This document shows positions 54,420 through 64,000 of a stretch of DNA of 64,000 nt, piece by piece. The DNA lies in contig CALNHX010003560.1 in assembly GCA_940337035.1 (NCBI GenBank), positions 82,885 to 146,884 on the forward strand, written 5' to 3'. The DNA comes from Agriotes lineatus (lineage: Eukaryota; Arthropoda; Insecta; Coleoptera; Elateridae). Under the pieces are notes generated by a model. The model saw only the letters and a program-made list of their open reading frames with translations. It did no database searches and was not told where the DNA came from. The position numbers were made by a program, and so were the translations under genes. Positions within the stretch are counted from its first letter, which is position 1; each line of letters opens with the position of its first letter.

Positions 54420-55765
54420 ACACTTTGCTTTAGTTTATTCTCATTTAATTCTTTTTAAAAATTAATTTTAATTAACTCATTTGCTAGCTGCGGTAGAAAA
54501 ACACTCGACTGAAACACAGGTTGGATTCTATATAATCTAGACTGCTTCTATACCGAAATTTGATTTTCTTATTTTATGACAACTTTGTCACCTGTCCCTT
54601 CAAATTATTTTAGTGCAAAATTAATTACAAATACCTTCTCGTTACATTTTTGTCATTCAAGAATATCAATTGGTAAGTACTCCCTTAATTAAAATTACCT
54701 TACTTCACTCTTTCTGTATTTTCTTTCAGTCTTTTTTTAAATACCTGTATTTTGTCACCTGTTATTGGACTCGACACTCTTCTCTACCAAGCCCGACGCA
54801 TCCAGCAACCTCACCAAGATCTCCCAACTTCCAAACCAATTCCAAGGCACCTACCAACCTTCTCTAGCAGCAATGCCAGCAGCAAACACCATCCACGTCT
54901 TCCTACCAAAAATCCTCAAGCCTCCAACGACCTGGTATCACGAACCTCGACTAGATGCAGTTATAAGATGTCAATTCAGTGACAAGCTTGTCAAATTAGA
55001 ACTCCTTTAGATAAAAATCTCCTATCCACCCTATAAAACGCTCACCCTGCTAATGATTTCGATGTAAGCCACTTCCAGTAAAAAGCATTCCTTGTCATCC
55101 AAGTCAGATGATGCAACGTAATTTGACAATAAACTTAGTTCAGCATCCCCTTCCAGAAATTTGCTTTTGTAGATTATAACTGTATTACTTTGGTATTCTC
55201 AACACATCCCTTATCTTCATCCATATAGTCTGCACATCTTTTATCCTTTTAACATTTTACTTTTATTTTTACCACACCAATGTTTTCAATTTACTACCCT
55301 TTTATATTCCAAAGAGCTTTTTAAAACTTTTATAAAGAGTTTTCATAATTTTCATAATTTTTAACCGCTTACAACTTGTATTACATATTCTTTTATCAAA
55401 TTAAATTAAATATTTCTAAATAATAATAAATCTCCTTAGTGATTTAGTTTAGCATATATTTTATAGTCCAACACACTATAAAACTTTATTATATTTGTCT
55501 AATACCCACTAAGTTAAATGGTATATCTCGAAAAAGTATTTGCATTAATTCCCTTCTTTATTTCAGATAAATTAAATTATATTAAAATCCTACCGTTTCT
55601 TATGTAGCTACATTCAATTGAATTTTAAATTCTATTTCCTTTCTTTACCAAATACATTTTAATAATTTTAATATGCATTTCATACTTAAATTCATCTTTG
55701 TAATTTTTAATATTGTATGCTTATTAATCTGATTTTAAGCACCTGTGGCAAAACCATAACAATAC
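54420..55765 (+). repeat. intron-bearing repeat related to the 10.27-14.0 kb foldback
   Basis: GTAAGTACTCC at 54673 and the following CACTCTTTCTGTATTTT resemble GTAAGTACTGT and CACTCTTTCTTTTATTG at 12907-12950. Both are followed by C-rich, G-poor, exon-like stretches (here 54770-54930) and a long AT-rich tail. The right end near 55755 has CCATAACAATACAT, like the foldback's CATAACAATGTACAT. An open frame of about 80 codons covers the C-rich part but resembles nothing I know. Confidence 0.4.
54673..54729 (+). other. intron-like segment (57 nt)
   Basis: Donor GTAAGT, pyrimidine-rich 3' part and acceptor TTTCTTTCAG. It corresponds in place to the donor at 12907 of the foldback arm. Splicing is inferred from motifs alone. 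Confidence 0.4.
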
Positions 55766-57300
55766 ATATGTTTATGTGCTTTTTATTGTTAATTAGATTT
55801 AACTAATTATTTTAATATAATGTGTGCGCGAAGCCGAACTTGTGCTGTGAGTGAATAGCAATTCTTGATTTCGGCTGTGCCAGCGTTAAAACGCAACGCC
55901 ATAGCCTGTCTACAAGACAAGGAAATTTTCAACTTTGACTCATCTTTTCCTGGAATTTTCAAGTTTAACCTTAGTATTAGCCTAGCTGCAAATGACAGAT
56001 GCACATTCTTGTGACTCCTGTGTGTATTGTGTAAATTTGCCCTAAGGCGAAATACATAGAAGCGGCGTGAAACCTGCAGTGAGTAATTTGGTACCACAAG
56101 TACATTCGAGGCGTAACGTTAGCAGTCATTAGAGTGCTTGCCAGCAACTTGGAATTCCAAGCATCAAATGTGGTAATTTTCCACGCATCACGCCTTTCAA
56201 GAGTGGATGACCGAGGCTAACTGAATATGTGACTAAGCACTCCGCAGGCACATTGTTTGTAGTTTGAAGCAATAAACAATCGCTTCCAGCTGTTTAAAGA
56301 ATATTCGTGCGTCTTTAAATCGCCTCCGGTTTTAATGCACGCGGATATGAACAGGGTCGAACTCAAATAAGTATCGGTTTCGAGCGGTTTTAGATGGTGC
56401 GCGTCTAAAGACATTTTTGGAATTTTCGTTTTTAAAGATAATTATTGCCACATATTTTTTTGTTTTTTATGAATGTGTTTAAATTACACTAAGTAGTAGA
56501 CGAGTAGACTAAGCTATCTCGCATGTAGGTTGTTTTAGAATGTAATCCTAATTTCTTCTGCTTCAATTGCGGTTTAAAGTCAATAGATCAGTGTAATCAA
56601 ATTGGCTTTTCTTATGTATGTTGTTTGAGTCAGTTTCAGCCCCCGAACACAGGGGTCGACCAGCTTTCTGTTTTTTTTTTGCGAATGGTGATCGCTGGCA
56701 ACCACTACTAGGTTATTTGAGAATTTAACATTTACTGAGCTAGAAAATCGGAAAACAAGGGCAAATTATTATTCAAATACGAAGGGGAATGAGACGTCTT
56801 TTTTGAATTTAACGTATTCAGGTGAGGGGTTACCTTCACGCCCCATTACATGTTGTAGGTCGTCGTAATTTCTTTCTTAAAAAATTAATATTACAAAAAA
56901 GTTCCATGCATCAAGTATACCGCTTTCATCCAGACAGCGGCTGAATAACCCTTCTCTTAGCTCAATGATCTTTCCATCAGTTCGTGCAGTCTTTTTATTT
57001 ATTTGATGGCTGTTTCAACCCATTAGAGTGCTATCATTATTAAGAATAAGAAAACCTCATATTTTGATTACACTAATAGTTGCACATTTTCTCTAGATGC
57101 TGTATTGCATTTGGAAAATAATGGATTGGTACAAGACATAGAAAATAAGAAAAATATTTCAAATTTACGAACTCCGAGCTTGTAAGACGTTCAACGAAAA
57201 TACGACACATTTTTAAAAATTGTCCATTTTCTACATTGTCTATGTTGTTTACTAGTAAATTTGAGTGATATGGCCCAGTCACTCCTATCCATGTTTTCAA
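55766..57300. other. no recognised gene
   Basis: Mixed composition, moderately GC-richer at 55830-56420. Short frames only, no readable protein. Confidence 0.45.
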
Positions 57301-57304
57301 GAGT

Positions 57305-57590
57305 CAGTCATAATTACACTTTCTATTCCAGAAAATAAAAGCCCTCAGTGTTCTTACATTTGATATGTTCCTATGCAAATTCAAGTACCATCCATTGTAA
57401 TCACCTAGTCAAAAAATTGTGAGTTTTGTATTCAAAGATTATTAGTAATAGTGTTTTCTATGGTCATTCATAATTACATATTCTTTACTCCAAGAAAGGG
57501 AAGCCACGGCTTTTTCTACATGTTCTAACGTTCGATGCTTTTCGGGCGAGTGCAGCCGTCATTATCATTGTAATCACCATTTTCTCCAGA
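57305..57590. repeat. diverged tandem duplication
   Basis: Two successive segments share CATAATTACA-(c/t)TTTCTATTCCAGAAA-type starts, a TTCT(T)ACAT..T middle and CATTGTAATCACC ends (57308-57407 and about 57463-57588). They are strongly diverged, so the duplication is old. Confidence 0.45.
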
Positions 57591-57599
57591 ACGGATTTA

Positions 57600-60500
57600 A
57601 AAATAATTTGATGTTAGCATTCGCTCTTGATTGGCATTTCATCATTTGGAATATGGCTTCGTATAAGATTTTCTTATATCAGTTCACGTACAGGTTTCAT
57701 TTTCCCAGAAATGGATCTCTCACATTCCTTCCGTCTTTAAAATCATTTCTTCACGGCAAAATATGCTTTAAAGTCGTTTCCGTATTGATTAATATTCTGA
57801 TTCTTCAATCCATTCATTTAAAGGTACATTATGAGATTATGACCCATTTTACTCCTTTTCTACAAAATCCTTCAACCTGACGTCTCAAAATAAAATTGAC
57901 AGTTTAATATCTTCCATCTATTTATCAATATACTTTGCTTTTAAAAGTTAAATATTTTTTTCTAATTAATGCCATTGCCTGAAAGAATGGAATCACCAAA
58001 TCGCCGCAGCCAAGCAAACACGTGCCATAAATTTAGATGGGGTTGTGTAATTCCCGCCAGCAATGTCAGCAGACAGAAATAAGTATAACAGGTTTATGTT
58101 GGGCATAAATTTATGGCCACTTTTCGAAGGCGTCGCGTCATGCGTTTGCTGCCGATTTTCAGCGCTGATCACCAGAACGACTTTCTTGTTCGACTGGAGG
58201 TTTCAAGATGTCCTTTCTCTGGATCTGCCTTCTCGCATCCTCACTAAATCACGAGTTAGTAAATGGGTCACGCGCTCCTAGCACGCAGCAGAAGAAATCA
58301 TCGCAGTTGAATGTCAAATTGTACGCAGATAATTGATATTGCTGGCGATCACGAGAGCAACTAAACCCCACGTTGCTCCCTAATTTTTGAGTCTGCAGAC
58401 GGAGCTTTATTAAATAATTTCCGGGTTCTCTCGCATTTTTCCGGGGAATATCAGACTCCTCGTTGAGATTTATTGGGCCTACTCCGTCATTCCTGTTTTA
58501 CCCCTTCAAGATTGTTTACAGTTTTCGAAACTGGGCCGGAGAAAAAACGGCTTCTGCCAGCATTGCAGTGTCATTAGTATCACTAGTTGTGACGCATAAA
58601 TTATTTTCAAAATTTATTGATAGACAATCTACCTTGAACCAAACAGGTGAAATACATAAACACTATCTACATGCCACTATCTTTCAAATATTTGAAATAA
58701 AATATATCTAGTTTTATTAAAAAAAAAGACACGAGCACTGTGTTCTCTCCCAAAGCACCTTTATATAAGGAGCTAGAAATGTAAGAAATTATGAAGTTGA
58801 TAAGTATCAGCCTTGTTCTACCATACAGAAGTGGTTACTGTATTTAAAGGGGATTAAGTTGTTGGTCTTTAAGCGAGAAACGTCTAAAAATCTAATGTAT
58901 TTGTGCCACCCTGAACATATAAATAACTCGATTTTAAAAATAGCTAGTTTTTTCTAAAACAAAGATACTCTATTGATTTTTTTAAATCAGCGTTTCGTGG
59001 GGTATATGTGAAACTGGACATGAGAAAAATTGCTGCGTTATAGATTTCCAAATCGTTGAAAGCTCTGCGTCAATATTGAAAGTCACATTTCGAAGAAATA
59101 ACTCAAGAGATGGAAGGAGAGCGCTTTTTGGATCAACTGATTGCAATGGACAAAACGTAAATTTACCACTAATTTCCACCAAATAAAACAGCAATCTGAA
59201 AAGAAAAAATATTCTAGCTTTCTTTACTTGGCTATCATCATAGCCGTCACTCTCTTGTTCATGGCTCTTCTAAACAGCTGTCGAAGGGGGTTCAAACCAG
59301 TCTCTCAGGTTCTTCAACCAATTATAGTGTTCTGATTAGGCTAAAGGACGACGTGAAGCTGAGCGCCGAGATCAGTGTCAGATTTCAAAGTGTAGTGCCT
59401 GTATAGGAGACAAGAGTTTCTAGGCACTATCTAATTAGACCTTGCCGGCCACAACTACAGAATATTTTATATCATTTAATGAGTAAACTTGCCTTTCTTT
59501 GGTGATGAAAATTGCATGCTAGTTTTATTCTATAAAGCATCAACACACACAGCTACCATATCTGTATTCACATCAACGTTTGCTGATGCGCATACTTCTA
59601 AAAATTTAAATCCAGCAAGCAGTTATAGGGGAAACCAGCGATTTTGGTGAAGTTTAAAGAATTCATAAGCTTATTGCTTAATCAGAATGAAATGTATAGT
59701 ACTTTTTCCAATATAATAAAGTATTGCTCACAACGTCTGAACAATTTTGTTCAATTCGTACTTAGCTACTGCAGGCAGTCATTTACCAATAATAGGCTCA
59801 TCTAGATCTACGATTAAAGTACCACGTACGACAAATCATAGAAAAAAGAGAAAACGTGGGGCTAAACCTTCGTTTTATAGATCGCTCTTTGAAACGTTGA
59901 TCTATACTAAAGAAAAAAATTCATTCAACCTGAAAATGTACAAATTAATTTTATAAATGATATTCCAATTCATTCATTACCTTTAGCCTCCTTTATCTTG
60001 ATGCCGAAGACCATTCCAATATAAATAATAAGATTATTCTTTCTTAATTTTTTTGTAATAGTTTTGTCAAGCATAAGTACGTAAGTTTGAAGCCTCTTAT
60101 GCCATACACATGTACCGGGTGTTCGTGTTATTTTGACAACCACCTATTGGGTTTATTATTAAAGTAACTAAATACGAAAGTTGTAGGGTTTCATCCAAAC
60201 TACCAACATTTATTACAAGAGAAAACAAATGAGCATCATAGAATACTAAAATAGCATCACAGTCAGTTTTTTATGTACTAAGGGCGTAAGAAGTCGTTTA
60301 TGGGTCCGTGCCGTGGAAATTAGATCAAACTCGGCCTACGACTCAACTAGAAAATTTTCATGTCGCGTGCAATAAACAGCCACTTTTAGCACTCGATCAT
60401 AAATATATATTTTGCACTCTAATTTTTAAAGCTCACATTTTACTTTACAATTTCTAAAGTAAATAAATAACTAAATAAATAATTCTTTATATATATAAAG

Positions 60501-60750
60501 AATCTAAAACAGGCTCTTTTTTGCTAGTGGCGTAAAAGCACGAGGTACAGAATATCAAAGATTATAACACGTTACAAGGGCTAAAGACGCAGGATGTGCA
60601 TACAAAACTTTATGTACGATGGAAGTTTTATGTATAAAAGGATATCCAAATTATATAAATCGTTGCCAATAAAAACACAGCACTTCTTACAAGCTGTTTC
60701 AGCTGAATAGTACCTTTGAAACTACGGTCTTTATTAATACATGTTAATAA
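57600..60750. other. no recognised gene
   Basis: Short frames on both strands. A GC-richer stretch lies at 58000-58580 and a TTTATATATATAAAG palindrome at 60487. I see no protein, RNA gene or element ends. Confidence 0.45.
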
Positions 60751-60774
60751 ATAATATCTAAAACAACGTCACTG

Positions 60775-60835
60775 GGCGAAAAAGGGTTTTATTGCCCGAA
60801 GGCGAAAATAGTTTTATTGCCGAGGGCGAAAAAGA
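60775..60835. repeat. two degenerate 31-bp repeats with GGCGAAAA motifs
   Basis: GGGCGAAAAAGGGTTTTATT-GCCCGA is followed by AGGCGAAAATAGTTTTATTG-CCGAGGGCGAAAAAG, giving local tandem and partly inverted structure. Too short to classify. Confidence 0.5.
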
Positions 60836-61789
60836 CTTTCTTTACCCCTGAAAATAAAGTTTAAAAACGCAAGTTAGTGATCGATCGTACATAAAGACAT
60901 TTCATGATAAACACTTTCAGTCACGACTAGGTTGATATATCAAAAACTATTTTTCAATCTCTTGACAATTCATTTCGTGTTGCGAACGTTTAATTACTTC
61001 AAAATGTGTGTTATTTTGTTATTTTTCGTATATAATATGTGTGTAAATACGGTTTATTAAATTCCTTCCGTTTTACTGGACTCTGGCTAAGAGTTGCATA
61101 AAGCACCCCTCACTTAGAGCCGTAAAAATAATTTTTACACATTAAACACATAAATAACTATTTTGTTATATCGTACTATAACATTAGTATTTATAGTAAC
61201 TAAGACATAAACAGAAAACGCATCTTTACGGTACTAATAACCTAAAGAATTACTTTACGGTACTAAGAACCAGATCCGCAGAAGATTCTAGTACATGTTT
61301 CAAGCTACTGAACCGTCCTATTCTACCTTGCGACAAATTTGAAAGCTATCGGCAAAATTAGAAACACCCGGTCTGTGACACCAGGCACCGGGCACCACTA
61401 CTGAAAGGTTTAATTATCTTATTATTGTACCAACTACAAAACTCTTATATAATGTTTAAAGCTTTCGCGGGCACCTGAATTGTTAATATAAGAATTAAAT
61501 TTCAGCTTAGACAGCGCCCTATTTGTAGACAAACATTCAAAATTACTTGGCTTAATGAGAGTAACACCTTGTGAACTCAAGCAAGGGTTTTGTGTAACGG
61601 TTATGTTCTTTGGTTGTTCGTGAACTCTTACAAGCCACCCATGATTTGGTCCGTGTTATTAGAGTACCCTGTGAACAAGGATACCTACTTAGACACATTT
61701 GGCCTTTTAACTGCCTGTGCACCCATATAGACTACGGCAAAGTTCAAATCTTTCTTTAGCAAGGATGTGGTCCGTTTATACAATTGTGT

Positions 61790-62460
61790 ATTACGCGTGT
61801 CTTTTTACAAATATCCCGAAATCATTAGTTGGAGTATTCAGTATCTCTTACCATTCCTCGTTACATTGCCAAAGTAACCTAGCTATCTCTGCATGATGAT
61901 GTTTAGCAGTTCTTGATTTAACTATCCGGTGCAGTACATCAAGGTTTCTCACTTGGTAGACCCATAATATTTTCACTAGCCGAATATGTATCTTTCAAAG
62001 GCCCCTATATTCTTCTCAGATGATTTGGTCAATATCTAAGCCTTGACTCCACTCAGTAATATCGGATATGCATAGCATTCCACACTAGCTTTTCATGGCT
62101 AAGGTCAGATCTCTATTGCAGATGAAATGCCTCATGTTTAATCTTGTTTTCTCTATCCGTGTTCACATTTCTGCTGCACGATCCCATTGTTGGTTAAAAG
62201 TTTTTATTAAGTAGACAAGTTTATCTACTCTCGCGATATATTGGTCTCCCACCGTTAGTCTACCTTGCGCAGGTGTACCTCCAACGGTTTTCTTAATGTT
62301 TAGGTTCAAAGTGCGGTCTTCACTAGATGGTCTTACTAGATTTAATAGTAATTGAAGATCACCGAGCGAATGTTGTTGATCATCAAACAATCTAAAGCTA
62401 ACAATGCGTCTATATGTTAAATAACGATAAACACACAACCCTCTCACATTGCTCTGAAAC
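61790..62460 (-). pseudogene. degraded non-LTR retrotransposon RT fragment
   Basis: The minus strand from about 62400 reads LQLLLNLVRPSSEDRTLNLN and IKKT (RT block after the catalytic motif, N..KTK type), then LTVGDQYIARVDKLVYLI and FNQQWDRAAE, a block I know from a common insect endonuclease-reverse transcriptase. Further down, with stops, are LGYFGNVTRNGKRY and ILQLMISG near 61830-61860 (the LGH..RN.KY..L..I..G block). The FADD motif has decayed to FRLFDD or is missing. Dead copy; the clade is not resolved. Confidence 0.6.
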
Positions 62461-64000
62461 ATTAAGAATCGCTATTTAAGCGGCATTATGCTTCTTTGAA
62501 ATTAACTCTAGACTTTTTTGTGTTCTACGCATGTGAAACATATATTCAAAGTGCTGAAATTAGGTTTCTGAGATTAATAGCAATGTGGCGTTGTCTATAA
62601 ACCAGTAAGTGTTCAAAGTCAATTGTCTGTGTTGCATTAAAAAAAACTTTCTAATGTCAAAAACATGATATGTAACGTCGCTCGAGGTAAATTTTCTAAA
62701 CGTCAAGAACTAATTTGTATACATCCCGCCTATATACGCTGTCTAGCTAACTGCACTATCATCAAAGCAGCAACAAAGAGTACCGAGAACACTATACAAG
62801 AAGGATTGCGATCGTTCCTTCTGAGTAATGTGACAGGACCATTTCAATAGCATGGAGAGGATACAACCCTTTACGATAACAGAGGGAATTTCCAAACCCA
62901 AATATATCCGAAAAGGATCACCTGCGGGGAAAAAGCGAGTAAAGAAAAATTTAAGCAAGTCACAGGAAGCCGGTCAAAAACCGTCGTATTCCGAGACCCT
63001 TGCGTTTAGCACGACTGACAATGGGTGTTGTCCTTGAAGAATGTCCGAGATTTCTTCGAGCAGGCGTCCTTTATGGAACCCCTTCTCCTTGCGTAAAGAA
63101 CAGCTATTTACCAGCAGACAGCCTGGCGTCTCGATATGACGTCCCATATTCCGGCTTGCTTACTCTAGGCAAGACGAGAGCTTTGGTCAGCTCCAAAGCC
63201 TGTTAACACCAAATAAATACTTTACGAGTCAGATTCCGGTGTTTGTGTATATAGTTCTCTATATTGATGTAATCTATATATTAATGTATTTGTGTTACAT
63301 GTATGAACGTATCTGTTGGTATTATTTTCGTGTTCTCAAATAAATAAATAGAAATTTTGTTGTTATATCGGTTTTATTCGTCGAAGCTTAACTTACGCGT
63401 TCCAGCATAAGGAAAACCGATCAACAACAGTAAACATTTCTAAAGCAGCTTTAAGTAGAATCGACAGGACAAGAAATTCCAAAATTAGAAAGGAATTGAA
63501 CGCATACAGTTTAGAAGAGAAGTAAGCACCTCCCGTGAAAACTGTATAGCAACTAAGAGCATTGTGTTTAAAACAATGGAAGTGAGCATTTATTTTATCT
63601 TATGTACTTACATAAACATAAACAAATTTTAACTTTTTTTTTTTAAATAACGATTCAAAACCCTCAGTTCTAAATTATAGACAGAAAATAAAATTTTATC
63701 AAGCTTCTAGCGTTATACTGTAATAACTGATTAAAACATAAACTATATTTGTTTGGTATTTTATGGAAATCGAATTGAGAATGTCTAAATGAAATCCCAA
63801 AAAGTTGCAGACCTGTACTATATACAGTTTGGTCCATTAAGAGTGCAACAAATGGGACATTTTTTTATTAGTTGTACAACCAAAATTTATACACTCGCCA
63901 CAAGTTAGTGCATGTTCGATAACCATATCAGGTGCATTTCGAATGGCTCCAAGTCAAACAGCATACAGGGCAGGACAAAAAATATGAAATTCGTTCAAGA
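62461..64000. other. no recognised gene; possible transcribed 3' region
   Basis: 62665-63205 is GC-richer with overlapping open frames on the plus strand, followed at 63211, 63341 and 63346 by AATAAA-type signals. This could be the end of a host gene or of an LTR element, but no residues match a family I know. Confidence 0.25.

Overview
This is AT-rich nuclear DNA of a eukaryote, most likely an arthropod and probably an insect. The evidence is a mixture of RTE-like, CR1/Jockey-like and R1/I-like non-LTR retrotransposons, a Penelope-like element, tRNA-derived SINEs, Tc1/mariner-style MITEs, large foldback elements and simple repeats, with no bacterial-style operons. I could not identify any intact host protein-coding gene. 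Nearly everything I can support is a mobile element, a relic of one, or a repeat.

Layout. 1-10.3 kb: (TA)n tracts, foldback elements (one with a SINE inserted and clean target-site duplications), one copy of a hairpin-headed repeat family plus a related inverted copy, two small MITEs, and a degraded protein relic. 10.27-14.0 kb: a 3.7 kb foldback element whose arms keep intron-like splice signals; its left arm is interrupted by a 1 kb insertion. 14.1-15.4 kb: the C-terminal part of a non-LTR reverse transcriptase on the minus strand abuts a Penelope-like GIY-YIG region on the plus strand. 16.6-16.9 kb: a tRNA-like SINE head followed by a hammerhead-like motif.

17.35-31.94 kb is the centrepiece: a composite element with inverted ends. 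It consists of a left unit (plus), a truncated second unit (plus) and an inverted full unit (minus). Full units carry, in order, a terminal head rich in AGGTCA motifs, a long non-coding or unrecognised part with E2F-like motifs, a (CAGR)n tetranucleotide tract, two tandem copies of a 49-residue zinc-ribbon microprotein gene, a second short repeat, and a gene for a protein of the DUF8207 type. I know that family from arthropod genomes and associate it with Polinton/Maverick-like elements. The minus-strand copy (364 aa) is intact. The plus-strand copy is cut at the terminal repeat of the nested unit. No polymerase B, integrase, ATPase or protease is visible, so the unit looks non-autonomous or unusually reduced.

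32-46 kb: mostly unrecognised DNA, with hairpin-headed repeats, an R1/I-like LINE fragment, an RTE-like element in two parts, a CR1/Jockey-like 3' end with a (TAA)n tail, and a second SINE with target-site duplications. 47.07-49.22 kb: a DNA-transposon-like element with GC-rich inverted ends around a 164-bp tandem array containing CACGTG palindromes. 49-64 kb: tRNA-derived SINE heads, further RTE-like fragments, an internally deleted RTE-like copy, another copy of the intron-bearing repeat, and a degraded LINE near 62 kb. The rest is AT-rich DNA in which I recognise nothing.
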